From NCBI RefSeq assembly GCF_014642835.1, contig NZ_BMJA01000001.1, forward strand, positions 1 to 64,000: 64,000 nucleotides of DNA. The letters run 5' to 3'. This DNA is from Dyella nitratireducens (GTDB taxonomy: Bacteria > Pseudomonadota > Gammaproteobacteria > Xanthomonadales > Rhodanobacteraceae). Each line of letters begins with the position of its first letter. The first letter of the stretch is position 1. The notes below the pieces were generated by a model. The model did no database searches. It worked only from the letters and a program-made list of their open reading frames with translations, and was not told the origin of the DNA. Shown one piece after another: positions 54,807-64,000 of the stretch. The translations under genes were made by a program, and so were the position numbers.

Positions 54807-56204
54807 TTACGGGAAAGATGCGCCAGGAATCGCTACTCGCACCCGCAACCCACGTCCTGACGGTGCATCAAGCAATTCAATCGTCGCATTATGCAATTGC
54901 GCTGCACGCTGCACGATGGAAAGACCAAGGCCATAGCCATCACCACCACTTGATTCGCGATGAAAACGCGCAAACACGCTGGCCCGTCTTTCCAGCGGAA
55001 TGCCAGGGCCGTTGTCAATCACTTCAATCACCGTCGCGCCTTGTGAGCGGCGCATGGATAGCTGCACCTGCCCGCCCAACGGCACATGATGCATGGCGTT
55101 CTCGATCAGGTTGCGCAGCAAGGCAGCCATCGCGGCTTCGTAACCGTAAATCACCAGGCTGTCATCGTGCTCAGCGAAAGCGAATTCCACGCCGCTTTCA
55201 CCAAGTAGTGGTGCTAGTTCGTCGATCACATTCATCGCCACGACGATCAAATCGACTTCACTGCGCTGCCCTACTGCAGCGCCGGCCTCCAGCCGCGCGA
55301 GCGCCAGCAATTGCTCAATGCGCCTGGCCAGTCGCGCCAGGCCGGATTGCGCACTGGTCAATGCAGTCTGTGCGTCGGCTGGCAGTGGCGCAGCCATGGC
55401 GCCATCCAGATGGATCATGGTCGATGCAAGCGGTGTACGCAGCTCGTGCGCCACGTCTGCGCTGAAACGGCGCTCACGTTCCAGGGCATCCTCCAGGCGT
55501 TCCAGCTGCGTGTTCAAGGCATCCACCACGGGCTGCAGTTCCTGTGGCGAACGATCCAGTTGAATAGGCTGACGGCTGCCCGGCGCGCGCGACGCCAGCG
55601 CCTGCCGCAAACGTTCAAGCGGACGCAAGCCGCGCTTTACTGCCCAGCCCACCAACACCGCCAACAGCGGCAAGCCGACAAGCTGAGGCAAGCCCAAATC
55701 GAGCCACAGTGCATGCGTGATATCCCGTCGACTGTCATCACGCTCACCGACGCGTATAACCACGTTATTGACGTCATCGACCAGGGTGAAAATGCGCCAG
55801 CCGTAACCCTCGAAGAAATGATTTTCGAAACCGGAAACGGGCGCGGGCTGCAACGGCAGTTTCGCCAGGTTGGTGGTGGTCAGGCGCATGCGGTTGTGCA
55901 TGTCGAACACCTGATAACCCACTTCCGTTTCATAGGTGCGCGTGTGCATCAGCTGTTCTTCGGCCTCGCGGCCAAGGATCGGCACTACCAACAACCCTTG
56001 CTCCGGCATGCGCAACGCATCGAGACCAGCATGCTGGACCAGCACATCCAGCGTACGCGCCGATTGCGCAAGACGCCCATCCAGCAGCTCGCGCGTTTCC
56101 TTCAACGTGCGGTTATAGCTATACAGGCCGATCGGCAGCAGCACGGCAATCAGCACGGCGATGATCATCCAGCGCAACCGGCCGCTCAGACTCAGGCGCT
56201 TCAC
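54807..56204 (-). CDS. Sensor histidine kinase, QseC/PmrB-like
   Basis: A 465-residue kinase with membrane segments at about 10-28 and 168-187 flanking a 140-residue periplasmic sensor, a HAMP-like linker, H-box FSADVAHELRTPLAS (His253), N-box LRNLIENAMHH, G1 VIDNGPGIP and G2 GDGYGLGLSIV. Its ATG overlaps the stop of the response regulator by 4 bases, so they are cotranslated. Ligand unknown. Confidence 0.92.
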   Translation of the reverse strand: MKRLSLSGRLRWMIIAVLIAVLLPIGLYSYNRTLKETRELLDGRLAQSARTLDVLVQHAGLDALRMPEQGLLVVPILGREAEEQLMHTRTYETEVGYQVFDMHNRMRLTTTNLAKLPLQPAPVSGFENHFFEGYGWRIFTLVDDVNNVVIRVGERDDSRRDITHALWLDLGLPQLVGLPLLAVLVGWAVKRGLRPLERLRQALASRAPGSRQPIQLDRSPQELQPVVDALNTQLERLEDALERERRFSADVAHELRTPLASTMIHLDGAMAAPLPADAQTALTSAQSGLARLARRIEQLLALARLEAGAAVGQRSEVDLIVVAMNVIDELAPLLGESGVEFAFAEHDDSLVIYGYEAAMAALLRNLIENAMHHVPLGGQVQLSMRRSQGATVIEVIDNGPGIPLERRASVFARFHRESSGGDGYGLGLSIVQRAAQLHNATIELLDAPSGRGLRVRVAIPGASFP

Positions 56205-56866
56205 GTGGGGTCCCTGGGAATCATGTAGCCCACGCCGCGAATCGTGCGTATGGCGTCGAAGCTCAGCTTGCGGCGCAGGGCATGAATCTGCACTTCCAGC
56301 GCGCTGCTGCCCACTGCGTTGTCCAGACCATACAGCGAGTTTTCCAGATGCTCGCGGCGCACGATACGTCCGGCTCGCTCCATCAGAATGCGCAGCAGAG
56401 AAAATTCGCGACGGGTCAGTTCGACACGCGTGCCGCGGTACTCTGCTTCGCAGGTACCGATATCCAGACTGATCACTCCCACGTCGATACGATTGGCAGC
56501 AAGCCCTTGTGCACGGCGCGTCAGCGAGCGGATGCGCGCACTCAGTTCCTCCAGATGAAAGGGCTTGACCAGATAGTCATCCGCGCCGGCATCGAGACCA
56601 CGCACACGTGCTTCCAGTCCATCGCGCGCGGTCATCACGATCACCGGCGTGTTGACGTGCGAACGCCGCGCTTCGGCAAGCACCTCCAGCCCGTCCTTGT
56701 TGGGCAAACCCAGATCGAGCAGGACCAAGTCGGCCGTCTGATCACGCATCGCCATCAGCGCTTCGCGCCCGTCGCGCAGCCAGGTCACCGCGTAGGAAAG
56801 CCGTTCCAGTGCCTGCCTGATGGCCTCGCCCAATTGCAGGTCGTCTTCGACCAAGATGATGTGCAT
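56201..56866 (-). CDS. OmpR-family response regulator, QseB/PmrA-like
   Basis: A 221-residue regulator: receiver with Asp8-Asp9 and phospho-acceptor Asp51 (LVLLDLGLPNKDG), Lys101-Pro (DDYLVKPFHLEEL), and a winged-helix DNA-binding domain ending GVGYMIP. Coupled to the kinase downstream. Confidence 0.93.
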   Translation of the reverse strand: MHIILVEDDLQLGEAIRQALERLSYAVTWLRDGREALMAMRDQTADLVLLDLGLPNKDGLEVLAEARRSHVNTPVIVMTARDGLEARVRGLDAGADDYLVKPFHLEELSARIRSLTRRAQGLAANRIDVGVISLDIGTCEAEYRGTRVELTRREFSLLRILMERAGRIVRREHLENSLYGLDNAVGSSALEVQIHALRRKLSFDAIRTIRGVGYMIPRDPT

Positions 56867-57008
56867 GCCGCCGTTTACCTTCGTCCTACCTTATGAGAGG
56901 TATTGTCCCGCTTGGTTATTCTGTGGAGATTAGCTTAGGGCGGTCTTACCGACACCCACCGGAAGATCACCTGATTTCCACGCACTATCAGTCAGCCCGG
57001 AGATGCGC

Positions 57009-57977
57009 ATGAAGGCCTTGCGATTCACCCGCCACGGTTCACCCGATGTGCTGGAGTACGTTGACGTCGCCACGCCCCACCTCGATCCCGGCAGCGCACT
57101 GGTGCGGGTGCATGGTGCATCGGTCAATCCCAGCGACGTCAAAAATGTGTCCGGCCATTTTTCACAGACCACGCTGCCGCGTATCCCCGGGCGTGATTTC
57201 AGCGGCATCGTGGAGCAAGGGCCACCAGCATGGCGCGGCGTGGAGGTGTAGGGCACGGGCGGCGATATCGGCTTCATCCGCGACGGCACACATGCGCAAT
57301 ACATCCAGGTCCCGGTTGCCGCGCTGGTGCGCAAACCCGCAGGGCTCGATCATGCACAGGCGTCGGCCATCGGCGTGAATTTTGTGGTGGCGTGGCTGGG
57401 TACGGTGGATTACGCCCAATTGCGCGAAGGCGAAACGATCGCCGTGATCGGTGCAGGCGGCGGTGTCGGCGGTGCGGTCACGCAGATCGCCAAATCATTG
57501 GGCTGCCGTGTCATCGGCATCGACCGGCATCCGGTGGACGCCAGTTCGCCGGCCGGAAAACGCATGCATGCCTTCGTGCCGTTTGACGAACATACCGTCG
57601 CTGGCGTGCGCGATCTGGATGGTCTGTCCGATGGCGTGGACGTGGTGTTCGACAGCGTAGGCGGAGTCGCCTTCGAAGCTGCCCTCGGCGTGGCCAAGCG
57701 GCGTGGCAGGGTGGTGGAAATCAGCGCCACCGGGCGGCGGCGGGTGGAATTCGACCTGATCGACTTCTACCACAACGAAACCCAGTTGCTGGGCGCCGAC
57801 AGCGCCAAACTGGGCGTGGTGGAATCGGCCCGGCTCATGCAGGCCATCGCGCGGGGGTTCGATAACGGCAAGTTCGATCCGCCGGTTATCGCCCACCGCT
57901 ATACCTTGGCTCAAGGGCGGGAAGCTTACGAGGCGGTGGCCCAGGGCACACCTGGACGGGTCGTGATTGTGCCCTGA
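57009..57977 (+). pseudogene. NADPH:quinone oxidoreductase-like gene with in-frame amber codon
   Basis: One continuous frame encodes a zinc-independent medium-chain dehydrogenase (MKALRFTRHGSPDVLEYVD, VNPSDVKNVSGHF, PGRDFSGIV, GAGGGVGGAVTQIAKSLGC, then GVDVVFDSVGG), interrupted only by TAG at 57249-57251 after WRGVEV. The following GTGGDIGFIRDGTHAQY continues the family perfectly, where relatives usually have Trp before GTGG, so TGG probably became TAG. Start at ATG 57009 with GGAG 7 bases upstream. Either a recent pseudogene, a sequencing error, or readthrough. Confidence 0.8.
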
Positions 57978-58043
57978 CGGGGCAGGTTGTTACCGGGAGG
58001 GACCAGGGTGTCCCCGTTTTTCGGTACGCCATTCCAGACACGG

Positions 58044-58403
58044 CTAGGCGTCACGCACCTTCGGCTTCCGCCCCCGCCGCGGCTTGGCCTCAGCCTGCTG
58101 CACAATCAGGCTCTGCAGGTAAGCGATCCCCTCTTCCTCCGGGAAAAAGGCGATCACGTCCGCAACGGACAGATTGTGACGCTCCTTCAGCGCCAGAAAC
58201 TCCGCTTTCGCCCTCTCCATGGCATTTAGAGCAGCCTGTTTGGCCGTCTCTTTCTTGGTTTTGGGCGGTGCGCGTTGTTCGATTTCCTTATCGAGTGCCG
58301 CCAGTTCTTCCTGGAAGCGGCGGAAGGCGTCTTTCGGGAGGGTCATGGGAACGAAGTGTGCTGCAGGATCGGTGATTATCTCATAGGCAGGTGCGCCTTC
58401 CAT
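58044..58403 (-). CDS. Small basic-tail hypothetical protein, AT-hook-like end
   Basis: A 119-residue protein with AAGGA 7 bases before ATG 58403. The middle is a long charged helix (EELAALDKEIEQ ... AMERAKAEFLALKERHNLS), followed by VADVIAFFPEEEG and a C-terminus PRRGRKPKV that resembles an AT-hook. The helix-plus-basic-tail layout is seen in nucleoid-associated proteins, but I cannot assign it to H-NS. Function unknown. Confidence 0.55.
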   Translation of the reverse strand: MEGAPAYEIITDPAAHFVPMTLPKDAFRRFQEELAALDKEIEQRAPPKTKKETAKQAALNAMERAKAEFLALKERHNLSVADVIAFFPEEEGIAYLQSLIVQQAEAKPRRGRKPKVRDA

Positions 58404-58758
58404 CGGTTGTTCCTTTTTTTCGTCAGCGACGCTCTCCTACAACAAACTGACAAGGGGCATTGCCTGTCAGGGCGGGCCATGGTGGGCCTTTCGCCCGCTG
58501 GATAAGCACGCATTGGGATGCGGGCCAAAACGTGATGTAGCCCTGGTTCTATGTTTTCGCCTTCACGTTTCAAGAAAACCCGGCTGCGTATGATGGCCCC
58601 CCAACGCACCATCCTTGCCGCGAAACGTCAAAAACAGCCTCTGGACCCAACACGGGGGCGTCTATGGCACGGTCTAAGCTTTACCTGTTTTGCACCATCG
58701 GATGTCATATCGCAACGGACGGTAGGGGCGCGCTTATCCAATGCTCAGGGGTGCACCG
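58404..58758. other. Gene-free stretch
   Basis: I see no supported gene or repeat here. The first part is the leader of the small basic protein gene on the reverse strand and the last part is the leader of the MASE1 protein gene. Confidence 0.4.
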
Positions 58759-60420
58759 ATGCTGAAATCAATAACGGAAAACAAATGGCTGCAGCAGGTG
58801 ACGGTCTTCGTCGTGTACGGGACGGTGTACACGCTGTTGCGGCCTTATTCGGTTGGCATCTGGCACATCATCAGCGGCCTGCGATTGGGCTGTCTGCTGC
58901 TGTTGCCCTATCGCTATTGGCCAACCCTCGCACTGGCCGAACTTGGCCCGACGCTCTATTACACCTCGCCGGAGCAGGCGCCCTTCGGCCTCGCATGGGA
59001 AATCGGCAATTCGATCCCAGCCATTCTTTTTGCCATGCCCATCGTAGCGTGGTGCAAACGCAGCCTTGGCCTATTCCCATCCAAACACCTGATCAGGGCC
59101 AAAGCGCTGCTTATTTGCATCGCGCTTTCCGCCGCTGTCTGGACGGCTATCACCGTATCTCTGCTGCTGGTCGTGGTGCAGCCGGCCGGCACCCCGCATC
59201 CTTACCAATTCCAGAGCATACAGGCCGTGCAGCTTTTCCTTGGCAAGTACGCGGGGATTCTTACCATTCTGCCGATCGCTTTGGCACTCAAGCTGCAAAA
59301 GCCTCAGCCCTGGCGCAATCGCTTTGCCAAGTGGATCAGCAATCCGCTGTTGCAAGAATCCATGGTCTTGCTGCTGCCAACATTGGCCGTTCTTTACTGG
59401 CTTAATCTGCATGCTCCCACAGGCATCAAGCCAGTCATACGCATGGCCATGTTGCTCCCGGCGGCATGGCTCACCTTGAAACATGGCTGGCGCGCGGCAA
59501 CGGTCGGCACGACAGCGGCAATCATTTGCATCTTCATGAACATGGAATCGCTCATTGGCGATCTGGACGTGATTGGTGCACAAGCCTTTATCGCTTTCTC
59601 AGTCACATGCCTGCTTGCACTTGGCGTTCGCGTCAGCATGCAGAACGCCGCCGAAGAGCAGGAGCGCGTCGATGCCAACGCAGCCGTCAAACTTGCGCAA
59701 CAAGGTTTGTACCTGTGCGAATTGCGCATGAGACAGGCTTCGCAGACGCTTGAGCAAGTTGCCGGCGGCCTGCAATTGACCCAAACGCGGCTACTTAATC
59801 GCTTCAAGCATATGATCCCGCCGATGGAAGGCCAGAGTTACTACAAGCAAATGGCCACCACGCAGAGCCAGGTCTATCAATTGGTGGAATCCATGCACCC
59901 GACGGCTTGGCGCGAACGTGGCCTGCCCGCCGCACTGCGCGAAACCATCGGACGCGCGTTGGACGAGGCCAGCATTGCCTACCGCTTCGAGCTGACCGGC
60001 CGCGGGCTCAGCCAGCTTTCACCCAGTGTGCACGCTGCCATTTATCGCTTGGCCTGCGAAGCCGTGGTGTATGTGATGGCACAACATGCCTGGTCCACCA
60101 TCACCATCTCGCTACGCGGTGGTTTCACTCACGGCCAGCGCTGGGCCGTGCTGCGTGTCGAGGGCAGTGCACATCACACGGAAGCTGCCCTGCCCGTTCA
60201 AAATAAGCAGGAAACGCAGCACCTGGCGGCCAAACTCGGTGCAAACAGCCTGAGCGCGATGGCGATGCGTGACTACGCGCGCCTGTACAACGGTGAGTTG
60301 CACACGTTTACGGAAGCGAATGCGTTCCGCATGACCAGCTTGTTGCACGACGTAAGCCAGCGGGTGCAGGAGCCGCGTGCTGCGGCTCCCGCTGCCTCGC
60401 CGGAGCTATACATCCGTTGA
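58759..60420 (+). CDS. MASE1-type membrane sensor with degenerate kinase domain
   Basis: A 553-residue protein starting at ATG 58759 with AGGGG 8 bases upstream. Residues 1-290 are about eight membrane helices of the MASE1 type (IWHIISGLRLGCLLLLPYRYWP). A coiled coil follows, then a NarX/DegS-like kinase region. The helix that should hold the phospho-acceptor His has none in the usual context, and the N-box reads AIYRLACEAVVYVMAQHA where active kinases have Asn (..EALTNAxKHA). It is therefore probably a catalytically dead sensor. It may still bind a partner kinase or regulator. Confidence 0.65.
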   Translation: MLKSITENKWLQQVTVFVVYGTVYTLLRPYSVGIWHIISGLRLGCLLLLPYRYWPTLALAELGPTLYYTSPEQAPFGLAWEIGNSIPAILFAMPIVAWCKRSLGLFPSKHLIRAKALLICIALSAAVWTAITVSLLLVVVQPAGTPHPYQFQSIQAVQLFLGKYAGILTILPIALALKLQKPQPWRNRFAKWISNPLLQESMVLLLPTLAVLYWLNLHAPTGIKPVIRMAMLLPAAWLTLKHGWRAATVGTTAAIICIFMNMESLIGDLDVIGAQAFIAFSVTCLLALGVRVSMQNAAEEQERVDANAAVKLAQQGLYLCELRMRQASQTLEQVAGGLQLTQTRLLNRFKHMIPPMEGQSYYKQMATTQSQVYQLVESMHPTAWRERGLPAALRETIGRALDEASIAYRFELTGRGLSQLSPSVHAAIYRLACEAVVYVMAQHAWSTITISLRGGFTHGQRWAVLRVEGSAHHTEAALPVQNKQETQHLAAKLGANSLSAMAMRDYARLYNGELHTFTEANAFRMTSLLHDVSQRVQEPRAAAPAASPELYIR

Positions 60421-60442
60421 GACAATAGAGCTCAAACCACCA

Positions 60443-60946
60443 TCAATGACCGGTGCCACCGCTGACTATGCTGCAGTTGGCGGGATTCGTGCAAATACCA
60501 TTTGGCGTCACCGGCGGGGTCGTCGCCACATTAACCTGCGCCGCCCCCGTACTGGTCGGCGTAACCGTAATACGCGTACTACTGTCGCTATAAACCGTCT
60601 CCGTCACGCTTGCATTTTCCGATGCCGCCGACTGAGCAAAGCTGTGCTGCGTCGTCACATATTGGGCATCCACGCCCACCGGCAACACCAGCACCACGTT
60701 ATCCGCAATCGCCACGGCGGCACGCACCGTGCCGTTCAAATCATTAACCTGGACATAGCGAATACCATCTCGAACAAATACGTAGACATGGTAATGCGGA
60801 CTTACGCTGACATCCGTCGCATTCGGCCACGATTGCCCGAGGCCAGTAACAGGCGCCTGGGCGAGGGCCGACGTGGATAAAAGCGCTGCGAACGCTATCG
60901 CTACGACGCCAGTGCGCGAAGCAAAACCGAATGGTTTGCGAAACAT
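60443..60946 (-). CDS. Secreted hypothetical protein
   Basis: A 167-residue protein with AGGGGG before the ATG, a signal peptide (1-30, ALA-QA), a domain with HYHVYVFVRDGIRYVQVNDLNG and VLPVGVDAQYV, and a Thr/Ser/Pro-rich C-terminus with two cysteines (ICTNPANCS) that could form a disulfide. Not recognised. Confidence 0.65.
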   Translation of the reverse strand: MFRKPFGFASRTGVVAIAFAALLSTSALAQAPVTGLGQSWPNATDVSVSPHYHVYVFVRDGIRYVQVNDLNGTVRAAVAIADNVVLVLPVGVDAQYVTTQHSFAQSAASENASVTETVYSDSSTRITVTPTSTGAAQVNVATTPPVTPNGICTNPANCSIVSGGTGH

Positions 60947-61273
60947 AAGTTACCCCCTTCTATCATGGCAGCACCGGTTACCTGGGCAAATCTAACACCA
61001 GGTCGTGTATAAGGCGTGTCGTTCCTTATGCCGCGCCTTGCCTGGGTTATAGGCCCAAAAAACGCCCATATTGGAGACACCGTTCTCCTTTTCAATAGGG
61101 TATATCCGAGGTGCTATTGCCTAAATCGATAAAAATAGTGCACGACCCAGTGCGCTTATCTCTCGAAAATCGCCAGGCTTACTGAGGACATGCGTTAAAA
61201 AGATTTGCAAAATTCGTTCATATTGACTAGCTTGATACTGGCATCACCCATAAAACCACTATAAGGACCAATC
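60947..61273. other. Gene-free stretch upstream of H-NS gene
   Basis: No gene is supported in these 327 bases. The right half (61080-61260) is AT-rich, as expected for a divergent or strongly regulated promoter; H-NS-family genes often repress themselves, but no operator could be identified. Confidence 0.4.
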
Positions 61274-61687
61274 ATGGCCATTGACCTGAAAAACCTTTCA
61301 CCGAAAGAACTCCAGTCACTCATTAGCAACGCGAACGCACAAATGCAGGAAGCCAAATCCAGTCAGATCCACGAAGTCCGCAAGAAAATCGACACGCTGC
61401 TCAGCAACGCCGGCCTCACGTTGGCCGATGTGTATCCCACCCGTGGTGGCCGCGGCGGCAAGGTCGGCAAGCGGGGAACCGTCGCCCCGAAATACCGCAA
61501 TCCTGAAGATCCTTCGCAAACCTGGACCGGACGCGGCAAGCGCCCGCTGTGGTTTGCCGCGGCGCTGAAAAAGCGTGGCGTTACTGCAGAAAGCCTGTTG
61601 ATCGATGGTGCCGTCACCCGCAAGAAGGCAGGGCCGTCGAAGAAAGCTGCGAAGAAAGCAACGCGTCGCAGGGTCAAGCGGCGTTGA
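61274..61687 (+). CDS. H-NS family nucleoid-associated protein
   Basis: A 137-residue protein with AAGGA before the ATG. The N-terminal 55 residues are a coiled-coil dimerisation helix, and the DNA-binding part has the conserved YRNPEDPSQTWTGRGKRPLWF with the GRGKRP-type minor-groove loop. The C-terminal 30 residues are a lysine/arginine tail (KKAGPSKKAAKKATRRR), longer than in E. coli H-NS. It would be expected to silence AT-rich foreign DNA such as the island at the left. Confidence 0.92.
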   Translation: MAIDLKNLSPKELQSLISNANAQMQEAKSSQIHEVRKKIDTLLSNAGLTLADVYPTRGGRGGKVGKRGTVAPKYRNPEDPSQTWTGRGKRPLWFAAALKKRGVTAESLLIDGAVTRKKAGPSKKAAKKATRRRVKRR

Positions 61688-61764
61688 GGGTGGGTTTGGC
61701 CTCTATCCCTCTTCATTTTTGGAAGAGGGTGGGGTGAGAGGCCAAACTGCCTGGCATGAAAAGC

Positions 61765-61792
61765 AAAAGGCGCGGGTTTCCCCGCGCCTTTT
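61765..61792 (+). terminator. Rho-independent terminator of H-NS gene
   Basis: AAAAGGCGCGGG pairs with CCCGCGCCTTTT across TTTC and is followed by CTTTTT on the + strand. It lies about 80 bases after the H-NS stop. Confidence 0.9.
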
Positions 61793-61848
61793 CTTTTTGC
61801 TTATGCCATCAACCCTGGCTTGCCCTGAGCACCTATTCTGCCTCGCCG

Positions 61849-61890
61849 TGATTCCCGCAAACGCGCAGGCGCTTTCGTGGGAATCACGGT
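61849..61890. repeat. Degenerate REP-like palindrome, family A
   Basis: GTGATTCCCGCAAACGCG is mirrored by CGCTTTCGTGGGAATCAC with a short loop. Diverged relative of the GTCATTCCCGCG family, between the H-NS terminator and the receptor gene. Confidence 0.6.
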
Positions 61891-61956
61891 AAGGGAGAGC
61901 ACATACCTTCGTGACAACCCTCCTCTACTGCATGTAAGGGAGGGAGAAAATCAGCA

Positions 61957-64000
61957 TCAGAAAGAATATTTCACCGTCACCAAGGTCGTCATCCCCGAAT
62001 CCACAATATCGGACAACGCAAGATTGTTCTTCCCAACATGAGACCAATACGAGTAGTTGCTGGTCAGGTTGGAAATCGACAAATCGACCTGGAAATGGTC
62101 GTAAAAGGCATAACCGGCATGCAGGTCGACACGCGTTATCGGGCGCACCCACAAATCATCCCAGGTCGCGCCCTGCCCCAGATAATCGTAGGTCGCGATA
62201 TATGAGCTGGCGTAGTGGTAACTCAGATTCACCGAGAAACCATTCTTTTCGTAAAACAGCTCACCGTTGGCCATCAGGTCCGGCGCATTCTGGATGCGCT
62301 CGTTATGGAAACCCGCCATGCCCAAGTCCACCGACGTATGCTGGCCGGTCACATTGAAGCCGACACCGAAGCCATCCAGCGGCGCCGGCATATCCTGGAA
62401 TTTCTGGCGCACTGCCGCCTCGATGCCATACACCCGGCCGTCGCCACCGTTCATCGGCTTGATGTACTGGATGGTACCGCTATCTGTCGTGCCCGCATTG
62501 ACCGGATTGCTGCCGGCTTCGTAGATGTAGTTGGACAGCTTCTTGTAGAAACCGGCCAGCATGGCATGGCCACCGTGCTGATTGCTCCATTCGCCGGACA
62601 GATCGATGTTGAGCGATTCGATCGGCTTCAGATCCGGATTGCCTTCGGTGATGGTGGTCAGGCCATCCGCCGAAACGCTCACCTGCGAACCGCCGCCCAA
62701 CTGTACAAAGGCCGGGCGCGTATAACTCGTCCAGATCGCTCCGCGATATACCGCGCCATCACTCGGGCGATAGTTCACGAAGACGCTGGGCAGCGGTTCG
62801 TCGTAATGGGTGAAGTTCTTGGCGAAGTAGCCAGGAAGCTCGTTGCCGGACGCATCCTGCGGCGTCACCCAGAAATTATTGCGGATATCGGTATGCTCAA
62901 AGCGCATACCCGGAATCACTTCCAGATCGCCCCACTTCAACGTCGCCATGGCATAGGCGGAACTCACAGCCTCGTTGGCGCGCTGCGTATTGCAGTTCCA
63001 GTTGTTGATATACAGGTTGCTGCAGGTGTCGAGGTCACCGGGAACCACGTTCGCCGCGATCAGCCGCTTTAGTGCCGCCTGGTTGATGGTGGGCACGTCA
63101 TAGCTGTAAACACCCGGGAAAACGGACGAGTAATAACCATCGATCAGCCCCAGCGAGCCGAAGCTGCGGTCATCGGTGTATTTGCCAGTGGTCCAGTCGC
63201 GGTTGGTAAACTCGCGGTGGCTATCGACGTACTTCACACCCATCTGCACGGATGTCAGCGCACCGTCGTTGAAGTCATAACGTGCATCGAACTTCGCACC
63301 GCCCTTCTCCTGGCCGCTGTACGACTCGGTCAATTCGCCCGCACGCCGCGCGTACATCGTGGATACGCTGTTGAACTGCGCCGTCATCGCCGGCGTCAGC
63401 GTCGGATACGGAAAACCGTTGGCGCCGTACGTCATCACCGTGCTCGCGCCGTAGGGGAAATTGGCGGAAGAATATTCGTCATTGCGCGCTGAGATTTCCA
63501 CGTGATCCGGACGGTCGTTATGGCCCCAGCTGTAGAACAGATTGGGCGAGAAGGTCCAACCACCCATGTTCTTGTCCGCACCGAACTGGATAGTTCCCAG
63601 ATCCGCCTTCTCCGGATTGGTTTCGTACCAGAAACGCGTGGCGATGCGACCAATCACGGGCTGATAGACGCCCGTGGTACCGATCTGGCTGTAGGTCACA
63701 TTGGCCGGAATCAGCTGCAGATAAGTCGTATCCTGCTCGGTCTTGGCATAGGCATAGCTCATGCGCGCATAAGTGGTCAGCGTGTCGTCCACCTTCCAAT
63801 CCAGCGACACGTTACCGCCATAGCGATGCGTGTAACCCGAGGATGTACCCATGTACATGCCGGTGCTTTCCAGGTTCCGTTGCGGATCGAAACCTGGTGC
63901 GTTGTTACCCGCTGCGGTGGTGCGTGCAAACTCCCACGTGCCATCGCCCAGGGCGGCCGTGGCCGCGGCCGCCTCGCTGTTCACGTAGTTGCGGCTGTCG
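61957..64000 (-). CDS. TonB-dependent receptor, C-terminal part (runs off right edge)
   Basis: About 681 residues of a beta-barrel outer-membrane receptor; the frame is open to the window end, so the signal peptide, TonB box and plug are outside. The barrel ends with the typical aromatic C-terminus (VTVKYSF) and contains alternating strands and long loops, with motifs such as RFEHTDIRNNFW and SLNIDLSGEW. Its substrate cannot be predicted; related proteins in Xanthomonadales take up carbohydrates or siderophores. Confidence 0.92.
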   Translation of the reverse strand, partial: DSRNYVNSEAAAATAALGDGTWEFARTTAAGNNAPGFDPQRNLESTGMYMGTSSGYTHRYGGNVSLDWKVDDTLTTYARMSYAYAKTEQDTTYLQLIPANVTYSQIGTTGVYQPVIGRIATRFWYETNPEKADLGTIQFGADKNMGGWTFSPNLFYSWGHNDRPDHVEISARNDEYSSANFPYGASTVMTYGANGFPYPTLTPAMTAQFNSVSTMYARRAGELTESYSGQEKGGAKFDARYDFNDGALTSVQMGVKYVDSHREFTNRDWTTGKYTDDRSFGSLGLIDGYYSSVFPGVYSYDVPTINQAALKRLIAANVVPGDLDTCSNLYINNWNCNTQRANEAVSSAYAMATLKWGDLEVIPGMRFEHTDIRNNFWVTPQDASGNELPGYFAKNFTHYDEPLPSVFVNYRPSDGAVYRGAIWTSYTRPAFVQLGGGSQVSVSADGLTTITEGNPDLKPIESLNIDLSGEWSNQHGGHAMLAGFYKKLSNYIYEAGSNPVNAGTTDSGTIQYIKPMNGGDGRVYGIEAAVRQKFQDMPAPLDGFGVGFNVTGQHTSVDLGMAGFHNERIQNAPDLMANGELFYEKNGFSVNLSYHYASSYIATYDYLGQGATWDDLWVRPITRVDLHAGYAFYDHFQVDLSISNLTSNYSYWSHVGKNNLALSDIVDSGMTTLVTVKYSF

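Overview
The window reads as a chromosomal segment of a gammaproteobacterium of the Xanthomonadales, most likely Rhodanobacteraceae (Dyella/Luteibacter/Rhodanobacter type). The support is the gene order tpiA-secG-tRNA-Leu, the agmatine deiminase / N-carbamoylputrescine amidase polyamine genes, a cassette that looks like a Xanthomonadales type IV secretion effector with lipoprotein immunity genes, many REP-like intergenic palindromes, and GC-rich housekeeping genes with ordinary Shine-Dalgarno sites. This placement is inferred from gene content and order; no database search was possible.

Bases 1-12,440 are accessory DNA. A P4-type integrase (10979-12277) sits against the 3' end of tRNA-Leu(GAG). 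A degenerate copy of that tRNA end lies at 1211-1229, and paired 9-mer sites of the same type lie near both ends, which outlines an element of about 11.2 kb. Its cargo is a tightly overlapping operon with a PD-(D/E)XK nuclease, two unrecognised proteins and a DUF5677-like protein; a serine recombinase with its own inverted-repeat control region; a TIR-domain protein; a membrane/secreted pair opposite an XRE regulator; and a mobility block (YagK/YfjJ-like HUH protein, AlpA, integrase). Left of the distal attachment site are a Tse2-like toxin gene with a Tsi2-sized partner and the 3' end of an IS3-type transposase, so a second element or an older island continues off the left edge.

Bases 12.4-35.6 kb are core chromosome: secG, tpiA, an SDR, a VIT/CCC1-like membrane protein, a 2OG-Fe(II) oxygenase, glmM, folP-orn, sbcB, lysS, prfB with its programmed frameshift, a CPBP protease, asnB, recJ, an ABC-F ATPase and aguA. 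Upstream of asnB is a 42-codon reading frame with 8 Asn codons within 10, followed by a rho-independent terminator and then asnB. This is the layout of ribosome-mediated transcription attenuation, here for asparagine.

Bases 35.6-42.0 kb separate aguA from aguB. They carry an AraC regulator, a DAACS transporter, a PEBP protein and a cassette of a metallopeptidase-type effector with two immunity-like lipoproteins. The cassette was partly duplicated in tandem, leaving a truncated effector start between the two lipoproteins.

Bases 42-64 kb hold aguB, a TraB-family protein, cytochromes c, nfuA, a pterin dehydratase, rluC/rne, a GacA-type regulator, tRNA-Leu(UAA), a QseBC-like two-component pair, a quinone oxidoreductase with one in-frame amber codon, a MASE1-type membrane protein whose kinase motifs are degenerate, an H-NS-family protein, and the 3' two thirds of a TonB-dependent receptor running off the right edge. 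At least two families of intergenic palindromes recur; one of them supplies the actual stop codons of several genes.
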